Notes under the pieces: generated by a model
Told to the model about the DNA's origin: nothing
The model's database searches: none
What the model saw: only the letters and a program-made list of their open reading frames with translations
Shown: piece by piece, positions 22,559 through 34,949 of the stretch
Numbering within the stretch: position 1 is the stretch's first letter
Layout: the number at the start of each line of letters is the position of its first letter
From: Climacium dendroides
Lineage: Eukaryota > Streptophyta > Bryopsida > Hypnales > Climaciaceae
Direction: 5' to 3'
NCBI GenBank assembly: GCA_950106755.1
Contig: OX467090.1
Span: 5,208,001 to 5,272,000 of the forward strand
DNA length: 64,000 nucleotides
Program-made: the position numbers and the translations under genes

Positions 22559-25500
22559 TTAGAGCGGCTGTGTTGATGGTGAGGCTGACCCCTTTCTTGC
22601 CTGGTCCAAAACAGTTTCGATCAGTAAAATTGTTAAAACATCAGCAGCTTTAGAACAATTAAAGGAAGTTTGAGTTGAGCACCAACACCAGACATGGATT
22701 TTGAAAGCACTTTGAATCTGATGATACGAACGAAAGACACTCGATATCATAACGTCAATACTGAAACACAAAAATTTGAAAGTCGTGGAGCACCTGGGAA
22801 ATGCGATTTGAGTAGATGGTGACTAATCGTCGCTGTGTGCTGCTAAGACTTCCAAGATATGGATCAAACGAGTTGCCCAAAACGATATGTATCTCCACCA
22901 AACAGAAAACCACAGTCTGCAGAACCAAATCCAAGATCAAACAGCATCAATTTGATAATAACGTTCAAGTTAGGATAAGAGAGACTAGCCACATTGCAAC
23001 TTCACAGTTGTTGGCTATAACGTTTACTTCCTGTCTAGAGGAAGGTACTTTAGGCTTTATCAAGTTGAAGGAGTTTCTTCCAGCATCAAAAGACATCATC
23101 AAGCAGTGGAATTACAGTACAAATGGAATTACAAGTAACGGCATCAGAAAATTTATAAGTTGACTTTTCATGCTTTCACACCAATCACAGGCAAGAGACA
23201 GGTTTCAAACCTTTCGAACATCTGCATCCTGATGCCCGAAGGCATCAAAGAGCATTGGCAAGAAAGAATTTAGCTTCGACGTTAATTCCTCTGGAGGAAG
23301 CCTGCTTACGAGCTGCAGAGGCAAAAATAATGACGTAAGCAGATATGATGCAGTGTAAGCGTAACTCACGTTTTAAACAACACGCTGAGAGTTTAGTGAA
23401 GACGACTAGGTATTGTAAGTGAAAAGTGTGCCAGCTTCAAACAAAATGTACTTTCGAAACATAAGAAAGTTCGTAGCTTAATCTTGCATTACATTGAGTG
23501 ACCATATAAGTAACGCATATACAGAACTCTAGCATCTCTCATTCCCAATCCGCTCTTTAAAGAAAGGCATGATAATTTCAGAAAATTGTGACGATACAAA
23601 CTGCAAGTGAAAGGAAAAACGTACTTTGGTCAGGCAGCTGATGCAAGTCACCAACGTCTTCTCATTTTCGGACACTAAAAGTGGTACAACAACCTGCCAA
23701 ATATCAAGGACACTTTAATAGACGATACAAAGGACGATAAAAAGGACTCGGTCAAGGACATGGAAAATGTCTGCAGTGTACGATCAATGCATAGGGAGTG
23801 TCATGCGTAAGGTACGAAAAACTTACCGAAAGGCATCGATAGGTGTCTAGCTCCGTCAAAACAGTATTCAAGCAAAGATCAGCCGCAGCACTCACCTGCA
23901 TTTCATATGCACGTGAGTATCTGACCGTCTCCAGAGCTTATTAGTCCAGAAAGCAACGCCATTTAAAAGGGTTAAACTACATGATTCCACTTCCATACTC
24001 TTCAACATCTTATTCAGTAAATGTATCTCATATCAAGCCACGTATTGGATGAGAAATTTGCAGAATCAGTTCCATATTTAAGAAACATCTACATGATGCA
24101 AAGAGAACCTTCGCATGCATCAGCCAGACACATTCATGCCAAACAGGATGAGCCAGGATTCACTATTGAGAATCATGTTACCTTAGCGTCAGTGTCTCTA
24201 GCTGACTGTAAAAGTTTCTCTAGCAAAACTTCAGTATCCTTGTCTAGTCTGTCTTTCTGCATTGAAAAAGTGAGATTGCGTCAGAAGTTAATTTGGAAAA
24301 TGCCTGCAATGGACTGAGCATGACTACCGTTGCAATTATTAATTTGCTGTAACAGACAAAAGGTAGAGCACGATTGAACTAAAATAGGACATGAAAATGA
24401 ATAAATGAAATCAAAGCCATAACGATTGCACTCGATCAAAGCTTAGTTAGAATAAGCGATAGGCATGCTCTATCTTGCAGGTTAAAGGCCCTGAGATGGA
24501 AGGGGAAATAGTAAGTTCTCAATCCTTTACTGGAAGGGGACTGAGACGCAATCACCAACTAAACTTCGGAGTTCAACAAATTAGACTGAGATGATGTCAG
24601 ACAAACCTGATTTTTGAGCATCTCAAGCATGACTGATGCAGCAAGCTCTCTAATTGTTGCTTCAGGATCATCCAGAGCCTCCAGCACCAGTGTTATAATC
24701 TGGTTATAGAACTGCATAACAAACCCCATTCTCGTCAGAAAGCCCTACCAACAGCACCATTACACTGAGAGGGTATGTGGAAACATCTGACTAGTTCCTG
24801 AATGAATACAGAGTGGCTAGCATTCTAGACGTAATTCCATTAAGTAAGCCAATCGCCTCATAACCGATTCAGACTCAAAAACCAAATATGTTCTTAAAAA
24901 TCATAAACAGACAGCAATAACTAAAGGTAAAACAACCTATTGTGGTCAGAATTAGAAGTTTGACCTCATGTTGTTGCTGAAATTTTTCAATTTTTTTTTC
25001 CACATTAATACAAGTCTGAGAAATAGTGAGAGCAATTGAAATTATGTTTTTTTGACAAAGTATGAATTTGCTGTGAATTTTTGAAGTGTTCAATGCATCA
25101 TGGCCCAAAAGAGTCTGTAGACTACCTTAGTACCAACAAAATCTGAATCCATCATGTTCATTTTGTTCACCTAAAGCAGTCATTGTATTTTCTAACATAG
25201 AAAGTCTAAAAAGTTCATTCTTACAATGAATTCACACAGAAAAGTAGGAAGTTCCTAATGAAGTCACTAATCACTCCATTACTGTCACGTAAGACATGCA
25301 TTGTGGTCAAAATTTCACATACTGAAATAAACCATGATGGGGTCATTCCCTAGGTGTCCACTATGAGTCATTTGACCACAATGGGTTGTTCTACCTTACT
25401 TCTCAGAATCAGCAAGAGGGAAGTAGCAACGCGGCCCACCTTAGCCCAAGTAGTAGAATCGTTGTGATGCGAGAGCTCCAATAGTTGCTGAAGTGCGTTT

Positions 25501-28500
25501 TCTTTCACTGCCATTGCTTTCCCACCATCCCAGCTTGACATCTGAAAAAATGACTCAGGAAAGAGCCGCAAAATGAGTTCAAATGTAATAACTACGAGGA
25601 GCATGGACAGTAAGGCATTTACCATGTGCACAAAACATGTTATACTTTAGATAAACTAATTAGTAAGGACATTGACTCAGGAAAGGTTGGAAGGCATTGA
25701 AGCACAAGAGCTTCCAAGTTCACTGGCTCAAATCGGTGACAAACATATAAGTACTCCAAACATTTAGACAAAAACAATCTCACCTGGAGAACACCACTTG
25801 AGGAATCTGATGGTACTGGACTCAGAGACTTTGAATTCATCTTCTGATGGTAAAAATCGACCTCGTCTTTGTTGTGAATGTTGGCTGATAAGTCGGTGAA
25901 GTGTAGGTTACCAGAATTGGTCACCATGCCAAGCCCTGAATCCAAGTTATTACCACCCTCTGAGTTAACTAAGGGTGAAACATTATGCCTAGTATCCAGA
26001 CCCAGGGACTGTTGAACCTGGGTTTGATTGAACCATGAGGTAGTGATTTCTGCACTGCTGCTTACGTTATTACTTGAGTCTTTGGCCTTGGTTAGGGAAG
26101 GAGTAGATGAGTCTCCAACAAAAGGAAAAGGGGGATATGAATGTCTAGACTGCTCAGTCATAGAGGGCATTACACCTTCCTGATGTGCCATGTTCATTGC
26201 GTCAGGCTGAGCAGTGGGAGCCCACTTTCGACCTATATTACTCAAAGCCACAGGCGAGTAACCTCCCACAATCTGATTCCTCTCTCCAGTTGGAGACACC
26301 TGCTCAATATAGTCCTCGTCTCTCTCTTCCAGGATTGATGAGGTGGAAGGTCGTTCATGACCAGGCTTTGTCTTACTCCGCTGGCTTCTGTTCTGCATTA
26401 AGATCATAAGATCCACCTCTATCCGAGGAGTATAGTGCTTGAGCGCTCGTCGCAAAGTACTCTGTTCCTCAATGGACAATCCAAGAATGAAGTTCAGAAC
26501 TATGGGTGATTCAAAATGAGAATACACGGATATGAGGCCTGTCACAGCTGTCTCCTTCAATTTCGCGTTCTTGTCGTGAACAAGAGGGGCTAGTTTAGCA
26601 AGCCAAAGCTTCAGCAGCCCACTCCCACCTGATGCTTCTCCGTTCAAGGCCAGCTTTGCAAATGCAGCTATAGCGAATTCGATAACGGCCATCTTTGCCT
26701 TTGGAGATCGCTGCTCATCCAACGACCGAAGTAAAGCAGGCAGAAGTGCGTCGATACTGTAAGTATTACCCACCGTCTCAAGAGCAGATGTGCTGAGCTG
26801 TCGAATGACCTCTTTTGCATCCACAAGTCGTGCAAACACGTGTGGTAAAATCCTCTCCATGTAGGTCTCAAACAACTTCCGGCATGCTGGCACCAGCTCC
26901 ACGAGAGTAGAAAGAGCAGCCTGTGCTACTTTATGATGAGGATCATCCAGATGCTCAGAGAACAGCCTCATGACCCTTTCAAAGCTTTGACTTACTTCTT
27001 GAAGACCTTTACTCCCTTGCTGAAGGAGTTTCTTGAGAAATGTAAACGCAGCAACTCGGGCCGACCAGTCTGAACCAGGAGTCAAGCCTTCGGTTAAAGC
27101 ATCGTTTAATGACATCAAGCCATCCATGTAAGTGAACACCTCCCCAGAAGAATTCATAACAACAGTCGGCAGGTTGTCCTCTAAGCTACTCCTATTACTT
27201 CCTGTCGACCTTCCTGACACGGTTTGTCGAAGAAGGGGCCTCTGATATGCTGGTACTGCATGTGAATTCCCATCTGATACGGTTCTGTCAACATGGCCTT
27301 CCGGCTTTGGAATGCGCTTAGCTTGTTTGGGCTCGTCATAATCACCATTAGAGCTTCGGGTACTGTACTTTTGGGCACTCATTGGTATTCTCTTCGCTGA
27401 TTGTGTCTTCCCTAAGCCTCGTGCAAAATCCTGGTTCATGTCACCCCCAAGCTCAGCTTCTCTACTCATCCCTGTAAAGTCTGCGAATCTTCCAGCGTCC
27501 ATGTCGCCAAATGCCAAGGGTCCACTTAGTGTTCTTCCAGCACTTCCAGGTCGAAAGCCTGACAGATTAGGTTGATGGTATGGTGCAGCACCCGATGCTT
27601 GATGAGGAGGATCCCTAGAGGAAGGGGGATCAACCCCGGCACGTAAGGGCCAGCTTCCACCAGTGGAATGAATCTTGGAATAACTGTTTTCAACTGGAAA
27701 AAAAGAATGGTGTCAGTTAGTTCATACACAAAACTCCCTAGAAACAGAAAGAACCTTCTGCTTGGTAATGCACACAAGTACGAAAAATTCAGGGGGCGAA
27801 AAATAGGGCATATTCTTTGTTGACTCGAGCAATTACCGCTTGCTTGGGAATTTGAATAATATGACCCTTGATCGTCAACAGAAACACCCTTTAGCATACT
27901 CTCAATAGCATTTACTTGTTGTTGACTGGCTTGTAACACACTTTGTAAGCTTCTTTCAGGAGGACCTTCTGATGACTTCCTCTGCAGTATACTTGACGAT
28001 GGCCTCGATACAGGATTAGTATTATAGCCATTCATAGAAGCAGTTTGAAGCCCATTTGACGAATTAGATAGCCCAGATGATATAGTATTGTGAGTAATCG
28101 CAAGAGCTGGTATGCCAGTGGAATTGCGAAATGGAATGCCAGGAGGATTGCGAAATTGGTGAGTATCATGGACGGTAGAGTGGCCATATTTCTTGAGGAT
28201 CCCTCCATCCTCATCATTTATTACCTGCAAAAAAGGGAACACATTACAAATTTACAATATTCAAGTTGGAGAGAAACAGAAAGAAATACAAGAGCATCAC
28301 GAGAGCATTTGGGCATTTGATTAATGAAATTACAGGCAGTTCACATGCCATAAATCTCACCCTCTGAGTAACAGGGTCGAATGCTTGATAAAGACGGCGT
28401 GCCCGATCAGGCCAGCACCTAGCAAAAACCCGATAACACTGCCTCGCTAAAGAGCGCACCTGCAACATAATCGACAGGAGAATTCTTGGGATGAGACTAG

Positions 28501-31500
28501 GATGTACCACTCACCCAGAGCGTAGACTTCATAGTTTCCATGTTCGTACAAATTTAGACAAATGTACTCCAAAACATGGTTGGTCCAACAAGCTAAATAC
28601 AATGAACCGCCCGGCAATGCAAGAGGAGTACCTGACCACAACTACACCACAGTATCGCATCAAGATAGCAAGACCAACTGTACCTCACTCATCGCATCTC
28701 CGCAGCAGCATTTGATAAGATCCTCATAAAGCTCGGCTGAGCGCTGCATCTCCGGTGAATCAAACCACTGCTCCAACACCAACAGCAAGTACTCACAGCA
28801 CCTTCAAGGTCAAAAATTTACACAATTAGGTTGCAGAAAGCTGTACCGGTCAAGATTTATAACATTCTCAACCATACAACGATATCCGTCCCTCTCAAAT
28901 TTTGAGGGGTTGAAGGTAAGCTCTGCTGTCTTGGTTAACACATATAAATCAAACGGAATACCTCGCCCGCAGCACTGCATTCCGGTCATGTTTCGCCAAT
29001 TCAACCATCTTGGGAAGAACTCGGGCAACTTTGCAATGTTGCAGCATCTGATGCACCAGCAGACAAGCAATGAAGAATTCATAACTAAATTCACTTTCTT
29101 CACATTGCAGACTCTGAGGCTATGAACCATTCTTCCAATACAACATTCTACTAAGGCGATATGGATTTTAGAGGCAAATTCGTAGGTCGTTCAAGCGACT
29201 AACAATTCACCAATATCGAACCTCATGATCTATACTCAGCGGAGACATTGATGTGAGCAAACGCTAACCGACACTCTCAAAGTACCCAATATATCAGGAT
29301 GAACAAAGAAAAAAAAGTAACGTAACGGTGTAAGGGTATTAAGTGATAATACGAGGTTCTGCTTCTAGGAATCAAAGAGAATACAAAATAAGGAAGATAA
29401 CCAACGACAAAGCCTTTTCAGAGACTGACCGATTTGATGCAGGCGTCCGCTGACTCGGCAATAACGAGAACTGTTATAACCACCAGCTTGAAAAGCATCT
29501 GAGCAGTGAGCCATAAGACATTTTTAAACCCTTGCTGAAATCTAATTTGAAGGATATATTCTCAGTAAAGAAACACTCGGTATAGTTACATTAAATTGAC
29601 TTCCTCCCACACGATTGTACAAAATTTTATGTGGGACTCACAGGTAGAAAGGATTCTGCAAATGCTTCGAAGTCTTGTTTGAGCTCTTTGGTCAGCACTT
29701 TCAAGAGTTGGCATGCCTGCACAAAGGTAGAAAAACCGCTAGCTAGTAAGCCAAATCAAATTCAAGTGCACATGCCTACATTCTCTACGAGTTTGCCTCT
29801 AGTCAACGGTTTCCTTAGTTAAGAAAATGATTCATTCGGTTGCTATGCCTGGACACTGCAACATAAGACAAACCAGGATGGCAATGCTACTCTCTTAAGC
29901 ACTGTTTAGTAGTACCTGTTTCACAATGCTAGATCGACGATCAGCTAGCTGATCACAAAGAGGATTGACAAGTTGCTTCAATAATTGCAAAAAGCCGCTG
30001 TACTTTGTTGCACCTGTGAAAGAACAGTGAACAGACATCATATAATAAAATCCTAGTATCCCATGTACACACATTCCTCCAATTTCTCTCAGTGTCGCTG
30101 AGAAAGCAAAAAGAACCAACACTTCTATACACTCCGTTCAATCCACGCACAGCTGACCAAGTGTCAATGGATGCCCGTTGACACAAAACACTGAGAAACT
30201 CCTATGTCGGAGTCATTCTCTCAATAATTGTTTGACCCTCGATACTCATCAAAATTAGAAAATACGATACCTGTCAAAATACGATACCTGTCAAAATAGA
30301 AAGATGGGCATACAAGTCATTTCCGCAATGTTAACTAGCACGTACCTCCTGCAACTATTCCTTCTATTCTTTGCAAGGCTGACATCCTTATCGACCAATC
30401 TTGCGCCGGTGCAAGCATGCTTGCTGCTTTCTCAAACTCCTTCGCCAAGTCCTTCTCAGAAAAAACTCTAATAGGATCAGCTGGCTTCTCGACCATGGCA
30501 CTATCACCTGCAGAATGACCAAATTAGTTCAAGATCACCAATACTCTTTATGCCTTTAACAATTGCTACAACTGATGATACACAAGGAATCGCCTCCACT
30601 GCATTTTGCTTAAACCAGTCCTGAAATTTGTCAAGATAGAACTCATAATACTACCTTCTGAAACTAGCTTCGACTTTGGACTGTTGCCCCTCGTACTTCC
30701 TCCCAACACAGCAACTTTCAACTCAGATGCAGGCCAATGCTGATTTGATACAGCTTGCTGAGCAACAGGTTTGTTCTGGATGGCAGGAGCGGAAAATCGA
30801 TTTGGTGGAGTGACGCACTGAACGGACGAAGACTGTTGCTTGTCAAACCTGTTCCTCAAAGGTTCAATTTTCTCAAATCTGGCGTTTATTTCTTTGAGCT
30901 GCAAACGAAGGGAAAATTTGAGAATCAGATTGCAGTACCGTCAAATTCCTGACTCCTGACTGACCCCTGTATAACCAAATTCACTTTCAAGTCAGACCAC
31001 AGATGCGATCCAAAAGCTTTCTACACAATAAAAGCTACAGCCTGGTCAAAAACATCAGAATCTTCCAGTGGGATCGTACTTTATATATTGCTAAGGTTAA
31101 ATTGCATATAAAGATGCTTTTAGAGTCATCGCCCACTCAACGCTTGCAACGTACTGTCGCCTCAAATCCTCTTTTTTACCCATATTTTATTATTTTAATT
31201 CATCACAAGCAATCACTAAGTGTGGACCAAAGCATTACCTGAGATGCTCGTAACTGGTGGCGTTGAAGTTCATCTCCAAATTGTTGTCCGCCCTGCCGAT
31301 ACATTTCCTGTAATGCCATATAATTAACAATCTAAGTGCCTCACATTTCCATTATAATGGTTCACATTTCAAACACCCGAATAAAGGTCAACATCGCCAG
31401 AGAAAACAGAGGAGATGCTAAGAATCCTGATTGACAACGCCGACTTCCAAGACTGATTCCAAAAAGACAGTGTGACAGAATGATGTGCGTAACACAAAAT

Positions 31501-33314
31501 GAAGAAAGAAGAAAGAGTGATTCGCCCTTTGAACGATCCGGAAACACAACAATGGGTTCCAGTACCACAGCACTCGAGTTGTGGGACCCAAAAAGTGCAA
31601 TCCCAAAGTCCACAACGTACGACACGGCATTCTCAAACCAACTGACGTTCTAATACAAGCCAAATAGGATCGACGACTGTGTCATTGATGAGAACATACT
31701 TCGAGACAAAGCATAGCTGCTTCCCTCACGCTGCTGTTTGAGTCCTCCAACAGATGAAGCACCTGCAATCGACTTACAAAACAACACTTGAGACACAACA
31801 TACCAACACAGGTGAAGGACTCGACATAGGTCCTTCGACAACTACGGTCAACATAACCACGAAAGCAAATGGAGCAACTGCAAATTGGAGATAGCTCATG
31901 CTACGGTACAAGTCTTGAGTAACAAGTCTGATTGTCAAAGCAAGATTGCATACAACATGAGTAGCTAAGATTAGAGTGCTCACTACTACCAATTGATAAA
32001 GTCTAACAAACTATGACTTCCATAATCCAAGGCCAGCTTTCGGATTGGATATCCAATAGCAAGAATCTGCACGTAGGTGGATGTAACAGTGTTGCTTAGG
32101 ACTTTTATACCCATTTCACTGCAAAGATGACAGAAGCGATGGTCATGAAACAGAACAAATGATCCTAAATTTCTCATAATCGTACCGAAGGAAGGATAAG
32201 TCGCTGGAATGGAAGCTCCGCTGCAGTGAATAGATTTAAAGCTGAAGCCGCTGTGCGGGCAAATTCCTCCCGCACCCTCCAATTTTTATGACTCCATGCA
32301 TATGCACCAGCTCTCTCCACAATGGTGGTGGGTGATGAAATCTGGCACAGAATCAATTCTCAATTTTGAGCACATGATATTGTTATCCAGCACGAATGTG
32401 TTCAATATGAATCCGTAGGAGCACTCGTACAAACTGGCAGATAAAATCGGTAACATCGTCGAGACTTACGTAACATGTCCTCGAACAAACCAATAGCATT
32501 CTAGCCAATCGTTTATACAGCAACGAACACAAATGCGAGGCCAAGGAGGGACTTCGCTGCATGAGGGACACCACCACTGGAATGTCTCCCCGGCGAACAT
32601 AAGATACTCTTTAGATGTACTTGAGGAGTACATACGAGGGGCTGGTGTAAACTCCGCAGCAGTCGTCTCGAATTCCAGACTAACCTAATTAGAGCCTGAC
32701 CAAAAACCCTAAACTTTCAAAAATAAATTCTTAACGCATTCCGCTCAATATGGGCAATTTCTACGACATAAGAGTCGAAGCCCTCCCTAAACTGGAGGCC
32801 ACAGATTCGACAAATGTAGGCGGTATCGGGAACCGATAAACCAGCATTCCCGAAGAGGAAAAGAATCGTACGAATTGCCCTGCATTATTCTCTCTCCTTT
32901 CCAATCAATCAATGCACAACACTCACAGCCATCAAACGGAAATGCCCGCTGCTCAAGATTTCAAGAAACTCAATCTCCCACCTCCATAAGCGCCAGAAGA
33001 AAGCGCCGTCCGGCATCGCGCACAGGTTGTTTGCTGTCCCCCAAGCGCTCCACTGTGGCCGGTAACAAGGCATTGAAATGCAGCTTGAGGTGCTCCCCCG
33101 CCAGCGCAGCTGCGGACGCCAATGCCTGCAGCGCCCCTTGCGCTACTTTGAAGTTGTTATCCTTGAGCAAAGAAATGGACGCGTCCACGAGGCCGGAGAC
33201 TTCGGCGGCAGTCAAGCTCTTGCGACATTGCTCCAGCAACGTCTGCAACCTCTCCACCCCGGCCATTCGCTCCTTCGTATCCTTCGCTTGCAACTGCACC
33301 AAAGCCTCCTCCAT
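22559..33314 (-). CDS. CLASP: CLASP (CLIP-associated protein), microtubule-stabilising TOG-domain protein
   Basis: CLASP proteins bind microtubule plus ends and the cortical lattice through TOG domains and promote rescue and attachment. In plants they shape cortical arrays, cell division and expansion. Twenty-two coding exons, all with GT-AG borders and consistent phases, give about 1518 aa (Arabidopsis CLASP is about 1440). Exons, 5' to 3': 33314-32982, 32341-32186, 31762-31700, 31307-31239, 30898-30655, 30507-30346, 30013-29916, 29716-29642, 29498-29430, 29047-28962, 28801-28684, 28459-28361, 28224-27837, 27693-25784, 25541-25440, 24711-24607, 24256-24182, 23895-23827, 23693-23625, 23312-23211, 22916-22794, 22600-22559. 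Residues 1-230 form TOG1 (MEEALVQLQAKDTKERM start; GEHLKLHFNALLPA), about 300-530 TOG2 (DWSIRMSALQRIEG), 530-830 a Ser/Pro-rich linker, 844-1090 TOG3 (LDDPHHKVAQAALSTL; SLDEQRSPKAK), and 1290-1505 the C-terminal CLASP domain (TIYSNRISQ), followed by a short tail ARKGSASPSTQPL. The start codon sits in ACCATGG. Family identity is seen directly; exact ends of small exons are my reading of splice sites. Confidence 0.95.
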
Positions 33315-34100
33315 GGTGATAACAACTCAACGTTCCTCCTCCTCCTAAACTTCAAACCACTACCACTCATCTGTCTCCGCCCTGGCAAGTCGCACACCGC
33401 AATCCACACATCCATCGACGACTCCGCATCCTCACCTCCCTGCCCGGCACCCCGCTCAGCAGCAGCTCCCGACTCGACAACATCCCTTCGAAATCCCTAC
33501 CCCAAGATCACCCCTGACGCGCCGCACGCGCCACCAAACGAAGGAATCTGACACTCTGCCAGGCAACCACGAGCTCAGCAATGCCGAGAGTCGACAAAAC
33601 GCAATAATAAGTAACAACGAAGCCGCTGCTGCCAGAAGGCACAGACATCCGAAAATGTGCTGCAGAAGATTGGATGCAATCTGATGATGAGCAATAAAAC
33701 TTGCAAGTGAAAGAACAGCGTCACCGAGAAAGAAAAGGTTGAACTAACGTCTCAGTGCAGCGTTTTTCTTCCGGATTTTTTCGCGGCGACCACTCTGTAG
33801 CGATTTCCTAAATCTGCTGCATGAGGAGAATAGGGATCGGATCGACAGGAGCAATGCGACAACGGGACCGACACACCATCGCCGGCGAGCTCTGGCCTCG
33901 GGGCTTGCAAGGACATGGCCAAAGCTTTCCCCCCTCCCTTCGTCTCTCTCTTCTGTCACTTCTGTCACTGAGGATGGACAGAAACTCGCGAAGGAATGGA
34001 AAAACGTGGACGACATTCGTTCAAGTGATGAACGAAGCTGTCCTACCCCTGTGACCGTTTGGAACCGCCGTGGATGAGAAACGTCGACGTATGCGCGAGG
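33315..34100 (-). promoter_or_regulatory. CLASP 5' flank, GC-richer region
   Basis: Immediately upstream of the CLASP start the sequence turns noticeably richer in G and C for several hundred bases, then returns to AT-rich repeats after about 34430. This suits a 5' untranslated region and promoter of a broadly expressed gene. I cannot place a TATA box or start site. Overlapping frames on both strands here look like compositional artefacts. Confidence 0.35.
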
Positions 34101-34739
34101 TACAATGATGGGGGGGTCGTTCTATAACCGTGCCAGCGCAAAAGTGTGACCTGTCGTTTCAGGCTCCCCAGTACGAACGCCATTACCGTGCGCGGATGGA
34201 TGAACAATGACCACTGACTGGATGGAGAGTGACGGAATTCCAGGGATGAATGAATGTTGATTGGATGATGAACCAATGGTAGGGATGAATGAAGAACATT
34301 CAATGGATTCAAACGGGGGTGACGGATGTACTGTACTAATTCACAATGCATGATTGGACGAAGTGCACTTGTTGCTGTGGGTTTCAAATCAAACAGAGTG
34401 ACAACACCCAACTGGGGGTTATAAAATCTTCAATTCATACAAGATTTTCTTTGAATCTACAAACGACATGGATTTTGTTGCAATAAAAAGTGAAATGATG
34501 GGGTACCCACAATCAGTGCTGTTTTTTGATAACTTACCAGGTTGGATGTTTCAGTTGATTGGGTGGCTATAAGGAGTATTTTCAAGTGAAAAAATGAATC
34601 CATCATATGGACAGTACAGTTACAGGTGTTGGATTATTTCGAAAAAACAGGCTGTTTCAGTGTGAGTTTGTCTGAAAAATTGAACTTGCTGCTACTACTG
34701 AAGTTGATGAAAAAGCTTGAATTGCATGCCTCAAGTGGG
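34101..34739. other. No gene recognised
   Basis: It includes loose repeats of 'gatgaatgaa' type near 34195-34290. No coding evidence. Confidence 0.4.
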
Positions 34740-34949
34740 TTAACCCTTAAAAGGCAAGGGGGTGACTTTGGAAATCACTTTAAAAGCTTAAAAATTTATA
34801 AAAGCGCTCATTCCAAGACAAACTACTATAGAAGACCTCCACTTTTCTTGCAAAATTCTAAGGATGAATAGTTGCACTTCTATCCTACATAGATAGATCT
34901 TTTGTCATTCATCGTTCACAAATCGTCCACCTCAACGTGTAAGGGTTAA
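34740..34949. mobile_element. TTAA-family element, 210-bp copy
   Basis: The left end is TTAACCCTTAAAAGGCAAGG and the right end is CGTGTAAGGGTTAA, with TTAA at both borders. The interior is non-coding and not clearly related to the long copies, so membership rests on the ends. Confidence 0.5.

Noticed and set aside
22794..22940. CLASP ending at the stop codon that follows exon 21 without further splicing
   Set aside because: Reading through gives an unrelated tail, whereas a GT donor after ISQ and an AG acceptor at 22600 restore a tail (ARKGSASPSTQPL) resembling the plant CLASP C-terminus.
32875..33551. Two 157-codon plus-strand frames opposite CLASP exon 1
   Set aside because: They are antisense shadows of a GC-rich coding exon and its leader.
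33744..34411. Possible divergent gene upstream of CLASP
   Set aside because: Open frames on both strands overlap, none resembles a known protein, and the sequence grades into repeats; composition explains them.
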